Part shown: positions 10,723-23,972 of the stretch, piece after piece | How the letters are laid out: every line of letters starts with the position of its first letter | How positions within the stretch are numbered: the stretch's first letter is position 1 | From: Larimichthys crocea | Taxonomy: Eukaryota; Chordata; Actinopteri; Sciaenidae | Assembly: GCF_000972845.2 (NCBI RefSeq) | Contig: NC_040028.1 | Coordinates: 20,765,973 to 20,829,972, forward strand | DNA length: 64,000 nt | Direction: 5' to 3' | Notes under the pieces: generated by a model | What the model was told of the DNA's origin: nothing | Database searches by the model: none | The model's input: only the letters and a program-made list of their open reading frames with translations | Position numbers and translations under genes: made by a program

Positions 10723-11609
10723 GGCTTCTATTGTTCACGGACGCCGAAGCACGGCGCATAAATTCAGCACAGAGCAGATTGTGTGGGGGAGGAAATCGAC
10801 TCCAAAATACAAAATAAACCCGGTTTATTTTAAAATAAAATACTCTGTGTTTCATCACGGATCGGAGTTTCATTCCGTCGACACCATGGAGAGGAGGAGA
10901 ATTGATTCTGGGGTCCAAAATCGTTTATGACGCCTCACATCCTTTTAATTGAATGACACCAGAAAAAAGATGCGGTGGGAATGCATCGCAGGAGTCAAAG
11001 AGACTACAGCCGACAATATCACGTGAATATGCGCGAATTCCGAGATCCTCGTGCGTTTCTCGCGACGCTCGGTTGCCGGCGGAGACGCACCTGAGCGATC
11101 ACAAAACGATATTGTGAGTTGGCGGACAGGCGGAGTACTAGTCCGTCGGATGCAGTGGTTTTAGGGTCAGACGCCTCAGAGCGGTTCCCTCACCTGAGGG
11201 AGTGACAAGCTAAATAACTCGGCTGAAGAAATCAGTGGGTACAGTAGGTGGCACTGCGTAATTCCTCCAGGCCACAGGTATAAAGATAGTAAGACACTGT
11301 CATGTGTGCTTTGGTGTGATGAACATTCACAGATCTTGTTCTACGTCGCCTGGAAAATAAAACCGTCAGTCAAGTCGACCTGGGTCAAACCCTCAGCTTA
11401 GCAGTAACATGTTAAAGTCCACTCTGTGGACGGGCAATGATCCAGAATCGGTGTTTTTCTGCAGCAAAGTTTGGATGAGCTGGTTATGAATGCAGACACG
11501 ATGTGATCCTCTAAAAACAGACCTGAACTTCTATTTTATCTAAGCTGAGGTTCTGATCGTCTGTCCTTCTACGTCCTCAGATTCAGAAGTCTTCACCACA
11601 CCGAGCATC

Positions 11610-12603
11610 ATGGCCAGCCAAGCGATGGACCTCATAGCGAAAGGCGTTGAGCACTCGGCCTAAGCTGGTGGAGGAGAAGGTTGGACGCACAGCTGAGCAA
11701 ACGAACGAGAGGAGGAAGACCATTTGGAAAATATGAAGGAGAAGACGATTAGCGAGGCGCTGAAGAAGCCCAGAAACAGAAGCAGTATGTGACGTTTTAC
11801 ACCACGACACTGCAAACATATGAGGAGGAGACCAACCTCCCAAAGGTTTGGTTCTCACTGTGCCTCGCCCTGTACTTCTGTTTTTCTTTTTTTTGAAGGT
11901 GGTGTCTAAAGGTCACGGAGAGTACAAGAGAAATCTATAGTGCGAAAGACTTCCTTCGGCGAGTTCAGGACAGCAAGAACGTCGTCTGCCACTTCGAACA
12001 GAAATTCCACGTTCAGGTAGCTTTGAGTGATTTCTGTCCACTTCGAGGTTCTCCTGAAGGGACCTTTTGTTTCTTAATCACAGTGTAGCTGTGTGCGGAC
12101 TCTGTCTCTCCTTCGTGCAGATGTAAAGATTCCTCCGACAAAACCTTGGCGCATCTTGGCGAAGAAGCACGTTGAGACCAAGTTCATCAAACTGAACGTG
12201 GAGAAGGCTCCTTTCCGACGGGAGAGGCTGCGGATTAAAGTCATCCCCAGCGTGGTCGTTGGTGTGCCTTGCTGTATAGCTGGCAAAACGAAGGATACGT
12301 GGTTGGATTCACCGACCTCGGAAACAAGACGATTTCCCCCACAGAGATGCCGAGTTTTGGAGGCTCGGCTTGTGCCATGTCATCAATCTACAGGTGAGGA
12401 CCTCGACTGGAACAGAGTCGCAGCAACCGCCGACGTAAAAACGCGGAATTAACGCACACTGTTTGTTTCAATCGACTTCCAGCTCGGTAACCTGATGAGA
12501 CCTCACGCCGGTGACGCGAGGTCGGCTCAAGTTCACAAAGGTGGAGAAGAAACCATCAGAGGACTGAGGTTACGACTCGGACTCCGACTCTGGAGACGAC
12601 AGG
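11610..12603 (+). pseudogene. txndc9: TXNDC9, disrupted copy A
   Basis: All exons of the intact gene in copy C can be found in order, starting with ATGGCCAGCCAAGCGATGG. The frame is broken repeatedly: an extra T in GGCCTAAGCTGG, a lost T in the AACGAGAGGAGG segment, extra bases in the third exon, and loss of the TGA stop (the sequence runs GACGACAGGAAAG). Several of these differences are shared with copy B. It cannot encode the thioredoxin-domain protein as written. It is either a decayed duplicate or error-rich assembly of the same locus. Confidence 0.85.
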
Positions 12604-13439
12604 AAAGCTCCGGCATTCGTCTGGGTTCCGCTCTCGTAGGCTTAACCTCAGTCACAGGAAGTCTGCGCAGAAGCCCGCCTTGGTTTTTCTTCTTCCACGC
12701 TCCTCAGTGACTTCTGTCATTAAATCTCATTGTATCCATCTCTTTTCTGTAGAGCCGGTTTGTTGTCTGCCTTATTTAAAGAATCGTCTGTGTGTTTTTA
12801 TGTTTGAAGAATCGACGTGTGTCCCATCACGTGTCGGCTCCAGTCCTCTGTTACGTGTTGCTAGTTTGTGTTTGGATTAAGACGTCGCTCATTTAGGATA
12901 GTTGTGTTTTGTTTCGTGCTTTCCTTTTGTAACCCTGTCCAAGTCTGATACTGAAAACAGACAACCACGATGCACGATTGCCAAGCATCAAAACCTTTTC
13001 AACACGACATTTCTTGTAGCAAGAGTTTGACATGACAAGAAATTAAAAAATGTGTGACGAGTGTGCATTTGTAACTTTTTTGTGTTTTCATGTGCAACAT
13101 CCCGACGTTTAGTTTCTAACGTGAGAACACTGGATCCTACAGTCTCCATGATGGCAATTGTTAAGTGTAAAATGTTTGGCTCGGCGACGTCCACATATAC
13201 ACTTTGAAAGCTGTGTTCGCAGTATCCAGGGACTATGATGCAGCCATCAGACAGAAAACATTCCCCATGACACACCACCAACTCACCACATTCCAGCCTG
13301 AAACAAGTCTTTTGCGGGTAACATGCGGTTCTTGTCGTCCCCCCTCGGAACCAACTTCGATGAAACGGTTGAACATATGTTCATATTCCACACAGACTAG
13401 ACAGGTGTCCTGTTAAAGGTGACCCCCACCCAGACCTCG

Positions 13440-14745
13440 TATACATATGTCTCATAATATAGTGTTTAAAAGGTGAGCCAAACCTCCCCAAAAATTGCTT
13501 CAATAAATCGGATTAAATTAACCAACTTGCATTGGTGGACACTGCACATTCTATTTCAAGCAAGTAAAACTGGAAGTAATTGAAATTTGATAATGACTGT
13601 ACCAGAAGTCAAGAATATTTTTTTTTTTAAAGTGTACATCTTTCTTTACAAAACTCAAATGTATCGTATAAACTTAAAAATGCTTGAAAGATTCACTTCC
13701 TGAGAATCATAAACTAATATTTAGTTGCAAACCATGGTACTACTTTTCCCAAATCCGATTTTTGGTTTTTGCCTATGAACAGCATTTTTCTAGTTTTTAT
13801 GGTATTAAGGTCCGGGATTGTGCTTGTGTGTACTTAAATTCTTTTTCTGAACCATGAATTTGTTGTGTTTGGGTCTTTATCTTGTTGAAACAACACATTT
13901 CAAGGGCAATTTCCTCTTCAGCATACGGCAACATACTTCTTCCAGTATTCGAATGTACTCAAAAACTGATCCATGATCCCGGTATGCGATAAATAAGACC
14001 ACACATAGTACGAGAAACATCCCATATCATGATGCATCCGCGCTTCACTTGTGTACTGTGGCTTGAATTCATTGTTTGCAGGTCTGACAAACTGTCTGTG
14101 GCCCCTTAGACCCCAAAAAGAACAATCTCACTGCTCATCAGTCCACAAAATATTAACGCCATTGGTCTTTTTTAAAGCCAGTCAGTGTGTTATTTTTTTT
14201 TTTTAAAAATGGGACTTTGCTAGGGGGCTTTCTTGTTGGTAGCTTGGCTTCACATAAGACGCTGTCTGATTGTTTTAAAGTACTCACAGGCACGTTGGCT
14301 GATCGTTGGCCGAGCCTTTGCCATTTTGTTATTTCTCCGATCCTTCGATTATTCGTTTTTCTTTGTCTTTCCTCGCCCTTCTGGTTTTGGCTGCCATTTT
14401 TACACAGCCTATCATTTTCTGCCACTCCTTATAAGGTTTTCCCTCTTTTATTACTTTCTTAATCAGAGAACGCTCTTTTCTGAACCACTTTCTTGCACGA
14501 CCCCATTTTACTCTGTTTTTTTTTCACAGGACTATGCACACGCCAGCATATTGCAGCGTCAGTTGCCTTGATCCTTTTAAAATAAGGGCCACTGCTTCAC
14601 TTTCACTAACTTGAACTCTGCACTGCTATCACCCTTCAGTAAATGATTCACAGACTCAGCAGCATGCACGTCATGCCGTTGGTCTGTGACCTTACTAAAC
14701 CTTCGAAAACACTTACTTGCAGTTGTAGAAGCTGACATTCTAACA
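13440..14745 (-). mobile_element. Tc1-like transposon, copy A (cut by the gap)
   Basis: It starts with the TIR TATACATATGTCTCATAATA and is oriented with its transposase on the minus strand. Fragments of a DDE transposase and of an RKTNNR-type HTH segment are visible, all frameshifted. It includes a stretch of about 255 bp (roughly 14420-14675) that is missing from the copy C element. The N gap truncates it before its other TIR. Confidence 0.75.
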
Positions 14746-14755
14746 NNNNNNNNNN
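14746..14755. other. assembly gap (10 N)
   Basis: Ten N bases join two perfectly inverted ends: the sequence left of the gap ends GACATTCTAACA and the right begins TGTTAGAATGTC, with the inversion continuing outward. The gap size is a placeholder. Confidence 0.99.
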
Positions 14756-16063
14756 TGTTAGAATGTCAGCTTCTACAACTGCAAGTAAGTGTTTTCGAAG
14801 GTTTAGTAAGGTCACAGACCAACGGCATGACGTGCATGCTGCTGAGTCTGTGAATCATTTACTGAAGGGTGATAGCAGTGCAGAGTTCAAGTTAGTGAAA
14901 GTGAAGCAGTGGCCCTTATTTTAAAAGGATCAAGGCAACTGACGCTGCAATATGCTGGCGTGTGCATAGTCCTGTGAAAAAAAAACAGAGTAAAATGGGG
15001 TCGTGCAAGAAAGTGGTTCAGAAAAGAGCGTTCTCTGATTAAGAAAGTAATAAAAGAGGGAAAACCTTATAAGGAGTGGCAGAAAATGATAGGCTGTGTA
15101 AAAATGGCAGCCAAAACCAGCAGGGCGAGGAAAGAACAAAGAAAAACAATAATCGAATGGATCGGAGAATAACCAAAATGGCAAAGGCTCGGCTAAGATC
15201 AGCCAAAACTGTGCTGTGAGTACTTTAAACAATCAGACAGCGCTTATTGTGAAGCCAAGCTACCAACAAGAAGCCCCCCAGCAAAGTCCCATTTTTAAAA
15301 AAAAAAAATAACACACTGACTGGGCTTTAAAAAAGACATGGCGTAATATTTTGTGGACTGATGGCAGTGAGATTGTTCTTTTTGGGGTCTAAGGGAGCCA
15401 CAGACAGTTTGTCGAACCTGCAAACATGAATTCAAGCCCAGTACACAGTGAAGCGCGATGCATCATGATATGGGGATGTTTCTCGTACTATGGTTGGGTC
15501 TTATTTATCGCATACCCAGGATCATGGATCAGTTTTTTGAGTACATCCAATAGCTGGAAGAATTGTTGCCGTATGCTGAAGAGGGAAATTGCCCTTGAAA
15601 TGTGTGTGTTTCAACACAATAAAGACCCAAACACAACAAATTCATGGTTCAGAAAAAGAATTTAAGTAAGACAAGCAAATCCCGGACCTTAATCACCATA
15701 GAAAGAACTAAAAAATGTGTGTCATGAGGCAAAACCAAGAATGCAGGTGTGGAAAACGTAGTACCAGGTTTGCAACTAAATATTAGTTTATGATTCTCAG
15801 GAAGTTGAATCTTTCAAGCATTTTTAGTTTATACTGTACATTTGAGTTTTTGTAAGAGAAAGGATGTACCATTAAAAAAAAAAATATTCTTGACTTTTCG
15901 GTTAAGTATTATCAAATTTCAAATTACTTTCCAGTTTTACTTGCTTGAAATAGAATGTGCATGTCCCCAATGCCAAAGTTGGTTAATTTAACTCCATTTT
16001 TGAAGAATTTTTGGAGGTTTGCCTCACCTTTTAAACACTATCTATTATGAGACATAATGTATA
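14756..16063 (+). mobile_element. Tc1-like transposon, copy B (cut by the gap)
   Basis: This is the inverted counterpart of the copy A element. A fragment with MIWGCFSYYG, part of the Tc1 transposase catalytic core, reads on the plus strand near 15455. The frame breaks soon after. The outer TIR ends at about 16063 (GTATA). Confidence 0.75.
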
Positions 16064-16884
16064 CGACGGTCTGTGTGGGGGTCACCTATAACAGGACCCT
16101 GTCTAGTCTGTGTGAGAATATGAACATTGTGTCAACACGTTTCATCGAAAGTTGGTTCCGAGGGGGGACGACAATGAACCGCATTGTACCCGCAAAGACT
16201 TGTTCAGGCCTGAATGGTGGTGAGTTGGTGGTGTGTCATGGGGAATGTTTTCTGTCTGATGGCTGCAATCTAGTCCTGGATACGCGAACCACAGCTTTCA
16301 AGTGTATGTGGACGTCCGCCGAGCCAAACATTTACACTTAACAATTGCCATCATGGAATGTAGGAATCCAGTGTCTCACGTTAGAAACTAAAACGTCGGA
16401 GATGTTGCTGACAGAAACGACAAAAAAGTTACAAATTCCACACGTCGTCACACATTTTTGAATTTCTTGCATGTCAAACCTTGCTACAAGGAAATGTACG
16501 TGTGAAAAGGTTTTGATGGCTTGGCACTCGGCATCGTGTTGTCTGTTTTCGTATCAGACTTGCAGGGTTACAAAAGGAAAGCACGAAACAAAACACAACT
16601 ATCCTAAATGAGCGAGTCTTGAAGCCAAGACACAAATCAACACGTAACAGAGACTGGAGCCGACACGTGATTGGTGGACACACGTCGATCTTCAAACATA
16701 AAAACACACAGAGGATTCTTTAAATAAGGCAGAAACAAACCGGCTTCTACAGAAAGAGATGATACAATGGATTTAATGACAGAAGTCACTGAGGAGCGTG
16801 GAAGAAGAAAAACCAGGGCGGGCTGTCTGCGGACTTCCTGTGACTGAGGTAGCCTCGAGAGCAGGAACCCAGACGAATGCCGGA

Positions 16885-17892
16885 GTCTTTCCAGTGTCGT
16901 CTTCGCAGCAGTCGGAGTCCGAGTCGTAACCTGTCCCTCTGATGGTTTCTTCTCCACCTTTGTAACTTGAGCCCAGACCTCTGCGTCACCGTCGGAGGCA
17001 CATCAGGTTACCGTGGACTGGAAGATCGATTGAAACAAACAGTGTTGCGTTAATTCACGGCGTTTGTACTCGGCGGTCTGCGACTCTGTCCAGTCGAGGG
17101 TCTCACCTGTAGTTGATGACATCGGCACAGCCGAGCCTCCAAAAACTCGAGCATCTCTGTGTGGGAACTCGTCTTGTTTCCGAGGTCGGTGAATCCACCA
17201 CGTAGTCCTTCGTTTTTGCCAGCTATACAGCAAGGCACACACCCGACCCCCCGCTGGGGATGACTTTAATCCGCAGCCTCTCCGTCAGGAAACGGAGCCT
17301 TCTCCACGTTCAGTTTGATAACTTGGTCTCAACGTGCTTCTTCGCCAAAGATGCCAAGTGTTTTGTCGAGGATCTTTACATCTGCACGAAGGAGAGACAG
17401 AGTCAGCACACCGCAGCACCTGTGATTAAGAAAACAAAAGGGTTCCTTCAGGGAACCTCGAGTGGACAGAAATCAATCAAAGCTACCTGAACGTGGAATT
17501 TCTGTTCAGAAGTGGCAGACGACGTCTCTTGCTGTCCTGACTCGCCGAAGAAGTCTTTCTCACTATGAGTTTCTCTGTACTCTCCGTGACCTTTAGACAA
17601 CCATCTGCTTCAAAAAAAAAAAACAGAAGTACAGGGCGAGCACAGTGAGAACCTAACCTTTGGATGTTGGTCTCCTCCTCATATGTTTGAGTGTCGTGGT
17701 GTAAACGTCCCACATACCTGCTTCGTTTCTGGGCTTTCTTCAGCGCCCTAATCGTCTCTCCTTCAATCTTTTCCAAATGGTCTTCCTCCTCTCGTTACCG
17801 TTTGCTCAGCTGTGCGTCCAACCTTCTCCCCACCAGCTTAGGCCAGTGCTCCAACGCCTTCGCTATGAGGTACGCATCGCTTGGCTGGCCAT
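16885..17892 (-). pseudogene. txndc9: TXNDC9, disrupted copy B
   Basis: This is a minus-strand copy with the ATG at 17892-17890 and all exon segments recognisable out to the acidic C-terminal tail near 16890-16920. Indels break the frame in every exon. It shares the GGCCTAAGCTGG insertion and the AAGACCATTTGG substitution with copy A, while copy C lacks both. No full-length product is possible as written. Confidence 0.85.
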
Positions 17893-18774
17893 GATGCTCG
17901 GTGTGGTGAAGACTTCTGAATCTGAGGACGTAGAAGGACAGACGATCAGAACCTCAGCTTAGATAAAATAGAAGTTCAGGTCTGTTTTCAGAGGATCACA
18001 TCGTGTCTGCATTCATAACCAGCTCATCCAAACTTTGCTGCAGAAAAGACACCGATTCTGGATCATTGCCCGTCCACAGAGTGGACTTTAACATGTTACT
18101 GCTACGCTGAGGGTTTGACCCAGGTCGACTTGACTGACGGTTTTATTTTCCAGGCGACGTAGAACAAGATCTGTGAATGTTCATCACACCAAGCACACAT
18201 GACAGTGTCTTACTATCTTATACCTGTGGCCTGGAGAATTACGCAGGCCACCTACTGTACCCACTGATTCTTCAGCCGAAGTTATTTAGCGTGTCACCCC
18301 TCAGGTGAGGAGACCGCTCTTGAGGCGTCTGACCCTAAAACCACTGCATCCGACGGCTATACTCCGCCTGTCCGCCAACTCAACATATCGTTTTGTGATG
18401 CGCTCAGGTGCGTCTCCGCCGGCAACCGAGCGTCCCGAGAACGCACAGGATCTCGGTAAATTCGCGCATATTCACGTGATATTGTCGGCTGTAGTCTCTT
18501 TGACCCGCGATGCATTCCCACGCGCATCTTTTTCTGGTGTCATTCAATTAAAAGGATGTGAGGCGTCATAAACGATTTTGGACCCCAGAATCAACTTTCC
18601 CTCATCCATGGTGTCGACGGAATGAAACTCGATCCGTGATGAAACACAGAGTATTTTATTTTAAAATAAACCGGGTTTATTTTGTATTTTGGAGTCGATT
18701 TCTCCCCCACACAATCTGCTCTTGCTGAATTTATGCGCCGTGCTTCGGCGTCCGTGAACAATAGAAGCCCTCTG

Positions 18775-19366
18775 CTACGGAAGCCTAAAGGGTCATACAT
18801 ACATACTACATACATACATCATATTTTTCCACCCGTTTTCCCGTGATACGAGATAATTAATTCAAGATCTCGAGAAACAAAATGATAGTCTATCGTGTAT
18901 TAAATCAAGTGCGCCCGTATTACAGAATGTACGGTTAATGCATGTAGTCCATGATACGGAGCCAGCAAACCTGTTACCACTGTAAAATCAGTTTGATCCA
19001 AATTTCTGACAAAGGTTGAACACTTGATCTCAGGACCATCCTGACGTTCACTCACTCAGTATAAAGCATATTTACTGAATCATTTTGGGAGAAATTCACC
19101 TCAAATTTCATTATTTTGAATGAAAAAGGCATCATGTGCAATATTACTCTACTGTAAAATCTGTTTGATCCATAATTTCGGACAGAGGTTGATACACTTT
19201 GGCTCATCCCACCAGTCCTGAGATCAATACGGGCGCACTTATTCAATACACTAGACAATCGTTTGTTTTCTCGAGATCTCGAATTAATTATCTCGTTATC
19301 ACGGGAAAACAGGTGGCAATAAAATGTCTGTATGTATATGGATGGCCTTTTAGGGCTTCCGTAGTG
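18775..19366. mobile_element. foldback MITE, copy B
   Basis: Inverse counterpart of 10130-10722, with both arms present (GCTACGGAAGCCTAAAGGG on one side, GGGCTTCCGTAGTGGAG on the other). Confidence 0.7.
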
Positions 19367-19424
19367 GAGGGCTGCCGGATGCCGCAGTCGTTCCGGAGCC
19401 ATGGCGCAGCGAGACCGGAGACCA

Positions 19425-19590
19425 TCACCCCCTCCAGGTGCGTGCACCCCCTCAGGTGCGTCCCTCTCCCTCAGGTGGCGTCACCCCTTCAGGTGCGTCC
19501 TCCTCCCCTCCCCCTCAGGTGGCGTCTCCCCCCAGGTGCGTCACCCCCTCAGGTGCTCAGGTCGTCCTCCCCCTCAGGTGCGGTCACTCC
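19425..19590. repeat. GC-rich minisatellite, copy B
   Basis: Reverse-complement counterpart of 9905-10080, seen as CCCCCTCAGGTGCGTC-type units. Confidence 0.85.
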
Positions 19591-20129
19591 TGCTCTGACG
19601 AGTCTGAGCTGAATCAGGGCTGGCAAACCGGTCATCAGAACTTTTCTTTGTTCCACGTCACGTTTTGTTAATTGATTTATTGCTTTTGTTCATAGGCGGT
19701 GACGTCATGGTGTGACGTCATGGACGTTGTGACTGGCGCTGCCACTCTGACGTATCAACATGACAGCTGTTTGCGGCCTGCGCACGCAGCTCCCTCGCCG
19801 TCTTTACGGTAACAGACAAAGCCATGGTAACGGCCTTGTTAAGCTCACGTTAGCCTAGCTGCGCTAACACACCTGTCCACTTGCTCACCCGGTTCACCTG
19901 ACCATCACGTGCAGCTAGATCTAATTAACACACACACTTAGTTAGTTAGTTAGTTTAGTTAGTTAGTTAGTAGTTAGTTAGTGAAGTGACGTCAGACAAC
20001 GCTACGGCTCAGGTTAGCATGCTAACGGGCTAACGGCTAACACCCAGACACGCAGACTACGTCATCAACAGGTGAGACACAGCAGACGTCACAGGTGCGT
20101 CACGTTCCCGTTTAACCGTGAACACCTCT

Positions 20130-20245
20130 GACCGCCGTTAACCGGCCCGGTTACCTGATGAGGGGCTCGCGGGCTGCTCCGTCTGTGCGCGAGATGCAAA
20201 CGGTGAAGCGGATGTTACGTCACAGGTGGCCCGATGACGTCAGGC
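20130..20245 (-). promoter_or_regulatory. TXNDC9 promoter and non-coding exon 1, copy B
   Basis: Inverse copy of the CRE-containing promoter segment, with TGACGTCA and the CTGATGAGG exon end/donor region recognisable. The copy B gene downstream is broken. Confidence 0.45.
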
Positions 20246-20639
20246 GGTATAATACGTCTTCTTCTTCTTTGTCGTTTATTGGCAGTCTGCATCCTTAATG
20301 TCGCATTTAGCGCCACCTGCTGGACTGTCTTTGTTTCCTCTTCTGCTATATTTGATTCAACTTAATTTATTATTCATTAATTTATAAAAAAACTAACAGT
20401 TCTTAAGGTTGAGAGGCAGCTGCATGAAAACTAGAGATTAGAAGAAAAGTAAAAAGCATAAAACTAACAACAATGAAACAAATAATAAGAAACATTCAGA
20501 AATAGGGTACAAAGCAAAATTTAAGAACAGTTGCAGTGAAATAGATCAGACCTGTGCAGTGAATAGCACCAGAGATAAAAGTAAGTGATCAGGAACATAC
20601 AAACTCAGCAGTGAATGGCAGCGTAGGTAACAGCCCGCT

Positions 20640-20915
20640 AAAGAGGGATGTCTTCACTTTTGTTTTTCCCTCAGATCCATAGACAGCTGTTCCACAGATG
20701 CAGGCCGCAGAAGCTAAAAGCCGCCTCACCAAACTCTTTTGTGCAGGTTCTGGGGACAACTAGGAGTCCAGATGCCGAGGATCTGAGGGACCTGCTTGGT
20801 AATACTTCTGTAGCATGTCACAAAGTAGGTCGGTGCCAGGACATTCAGTGATTTAAAACAACTAAGAGAAGCTAAAATCAATTGGGGTAACCAGTGCAGA
20901 GCTGTTGAGACGAGA
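20640..20915 (-). mobile_element. LINE (L2/Rex-like) reverse transcriptase fragment, copy B
   Basis: A minus-strand frame reads LHWLPQLILASLSCFKSLNV, then WTPSCPQNL, matching the C-terminal end of L2/Rex-type LINE ORF2. It is degraded by frameshifts. Confidence 0.6.
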
Positions 20916-23545
20916 AATCTCAAAGTGACTCTCCTCCCTTACTTAGAGTTCCACATCTACTAACTCTTGAAGTTATTCTCCACTGTTCCCGCCTTCCGCA
21001 GCTCTGTACTCATCTCTCCCTCTTCATATCTAGAACACGCTGTAATCACATGCTCCACTGTCTCTCTCCACAGCTACACCGACTGTTGGATGTTTTCCTG
21101 TTATATTAAGAGTGTTATTCAGTTACTCGTGCCGTGATCTTAATCTGCTAATGGTCACCTGCTCTGCTCTGCTACCTCCACAACACCCCACCCCAGATAC
21201 AGGAAATTATTTACATATTATTTCTATTAGCGCATTTTGATATTTTTATTATGTAGAGTTGTTTCTTTATGTTTATTCTTATGTTGTGTTTCTACGTCAC
21301 TGTTGTGTAATGCTCGCTGCACTGTAATTTCCCAGCTTGCGATAAATAAAGTATATCTATCTATCTATCTATCTATCTATCATCTATCTATCTATCTTGC
21401 TACACTTTGTACTTTATATAAATGTCTTCCCCTTTCCTGCTTCTTCCAATGTTGTTTCCCATTGATGATTATTTTCTTTCCATATGAACTTTTTCCTTCT
21501 GCTTCACTCATTTCCACCTCCTCTTTCTTGCTGCCTCCTTTGCAGTTTTATCTGCTTCTTCGTTCCCTTGTTAGTTGAGCTGGTACCCACATGGGACGTT
21601 ATTTCCCTCCCCGCTGTGCAATCTGGATGTTTGAACAGAATTTCATATCATATTTCCTGATGTTTTTGCTGCTCTATTTTTAATGCTCAAGAGTGATGAA
21701 AATGCACATGCTGCACCGCATATATGCCTAAATGGTGTGTCCTCTTGACACACATGATGTCAAGTAAGGGGCCACAAAATGCGTCCAGCAAGTGGCCCGG
21801 GGCGCGAGTTTCACAGTGTAAACGTAGAACAGGGAGGGACCTGAAAGTGAAAGTGTTTGTTCAGATCCATGTTGAGGTCGCAGAGCAGAAGGAGGAGAAG
21901 TGAAGGCTGGGCAGGGGGGAGTGTTAATCCAACATTTGATTCATTACATATTTATATATGGTCATCAACACAAACGACTTCATTCTCCGACTCGCCGGTG
22001 TTTCGGTTCAACGAGTGACCGTGTTAACTGGTTATCATCGGACTTAAAAAAGAAATGCTTTTTTCCTTCCTCAGTGGGGCCCAAACTCTGTCGGATAAAA
22101 ACACATCCATAATAAATATAAATACACAAAGTGTAACATTATGTTCCTTTAGTGAATAAGGACAATGAAAACAGGTGAACCAGCAGCTCCTTTCAAACTT
22201 CAACACACAGTGACTCTACAAGATAGAAAGCACAAGAATCAAAGCATATTATACAACACAAGGAGGAATACACATTCAAAGGTCGTGTGTGAATACACCC
22301 CGCCATGTCTGCACAGCACTGTCCCCCAAATCATGTCCGTGCCTGGACCATGTCCCCTGCACTTGTCCAACAGTGTCAAACTGGTGAGGACAGCTTCCTG
22401 AGTGACTTCCTGTCCACAGAACAGGGAGGGACCCTGAAAGTGAAAGTGTTTGTGTCAGACTCTCATGTTGAGGTCGCAGAGCAGAAGGAGGAGAAGTGAA
22501 GGCTGAGGGCAGGTGAGTGTTAATCCAACATTTGATTTATTACATTATTTTATTATTGGCTCAACACAAAACTGCTTCATTCTCCGACTCGCCGGTGTTT
22601 TCGGTTCAACGAGTGACCGTGTTAAACTGGTGCCCGTCAGTGTGACGCAGTTTTCAAACAGCAAGAGAACACGTAGCTGTCGTCGTGAATGCCTCTAGTT
22701 TTTTCCTCGTCTACGTCCTCAGTGTGTTTTCAGAGACGGTGAAAGAAACTTGTGAACATTGTGACACTAAAAAGATTTTTCACAAGCGACCAATCAGAGA
22801 AATTCAACTTTGATCGACACCCGTCTGCTCTCAGCAGCAGCAGCAGCAACTCTCGCGAGATCTGGCAAACGCAGTTATAAATTCAGTTCAGTCGAGTTTA
22901 ATTGGAAAAATAACAATATTACCAAAGAGTCACAAATAATACAACTCATTAACGAGATGAGGAAATAAAACCCAATTCATTAAGTTCAATAACATAGATA
23001 TTATCCGTGTGTGTGTGTGTGTGTGTTGTGTGTGTGTGTGTGTGTTGCGTTTCCAGCGGTTTGGGGAACAGTCAGATGTAGATGGCAGAGTGTTGTGAGC
23101 AGACGGTCTGTGTTGTCATGTGTTGTGCTGCTTGTCCCTCAGGCTGTCACATGCTCTAATAGTGATGTCGTTCATGAACGAGCCGGCTCGTAGAGACGAT
23201 TCTTCAAAGTGAACCACAAGAACAGACTCCCGTCGACGAGAGCCGAATCTTCAGCCGTCCTGCTCAGAATCCATGCAGGCAGGTTACTTTGACGGGCACA
23301 CCGTGGGGGCCAGTTGCATGCAAGGACAGACTAGGATCATCCCGTTATGTGAAAGAAGGACGGGGGCAGACACTCCAAAAAGCCTGCGAGTGTGAGGAGT
23401 AAAGAAAGAGTGATAACTGAAAAAGAAGCAGCATCTGGCTGCATTTCAATCATTTCAGAGACTGAAAGTGAGTGCAGAATTTGTAAAGTGAAAATATCTG
23501 TCAGAGCAGAGACGACAACAAACCTGCACAGATGAAGAAATTCAT

Positions 23546-23972
23546 AATGCCTATATGTCTTATGATCATCCTAACTAAGAGAGAGTCTATAGTTTATATG
23601 TCTATGATCTATCCTAACTAAAAAAGAGAGTCTATGTATATATGTCTAGATCTATCCTAATAAAGGAGAGTCTGTGCATATATGTCTATGATCTATCCTA
23701 ACTAAAGGAGAGTCTATGTTTATATGTCTATGATCTATCCTAACTAAAGGAGAGTCTATGTTTATATGTCTATGATCTATCCTAACTAAAGGAGAGTCTA
23801 TGTTTATATGTCTATGATCTATCCTAACTAAAGGAGAGTCTCTGTCTATATGTCTATGAATCCTATCCTAATAAAGGAGACGTCTATGTATATAGTCTCT
23901 GATCTATCCTAACTAACGGAGAGTCTATGCTATATCTGTCTATGATCTATCCTATATACTAAAGGAGAGTCT
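23546..23972. repeat. 42-bp minisatellite, array 2
   Basis: About ten units of the same 42-bp repeat as at 1921-2085 (core TCTATGATCTATCCTAAC) start exactly where copy B stops matching copy A. Units vary by small indels, more than in array 1. Confidence 0.9.

Larger units (their letters stand above)
5903..14745 (+). repeat. 8.8-kb block, copy A
   Basis: This is the first of three copies of a block that holds a hAT right half, an internal tandem duplication, LINE fragments, the TXNDC9 promoter and gene, a MITE and a Tc1 element. It runs up to the N gap. Frequent one-base indels relative to copy C break all the coding exons. It shares several differences with copy B that are absent from C. Confidence 0.9.
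14756..23545 (-). repeat. 8.8-kb block, copy B (inverted)
   Basis: This is the reverse complement of block A, starting at the gap and ending inside the right half of the hAT element near 23545. It has its own set of indels but also shares differences with A against C, including the minisatellite at 9905-10080 and the longer Tc1 element. Confidence 0.9.

Noticed and set aside
11610..12603. Copy A as a functional TXNDC9 paralogue
   Set aside because: Every exon is frameshifted and the stop codon is lost. Splice sites could not rescue a thioredoxin-domain product.
14187..14571. Overlapping plus-strand frames of 91 and 112 codons (and the mirror frame at 14930-15232)
   Set aside because: They are antisense to the Tc1 transposase region and differ between copies by frameshifts.
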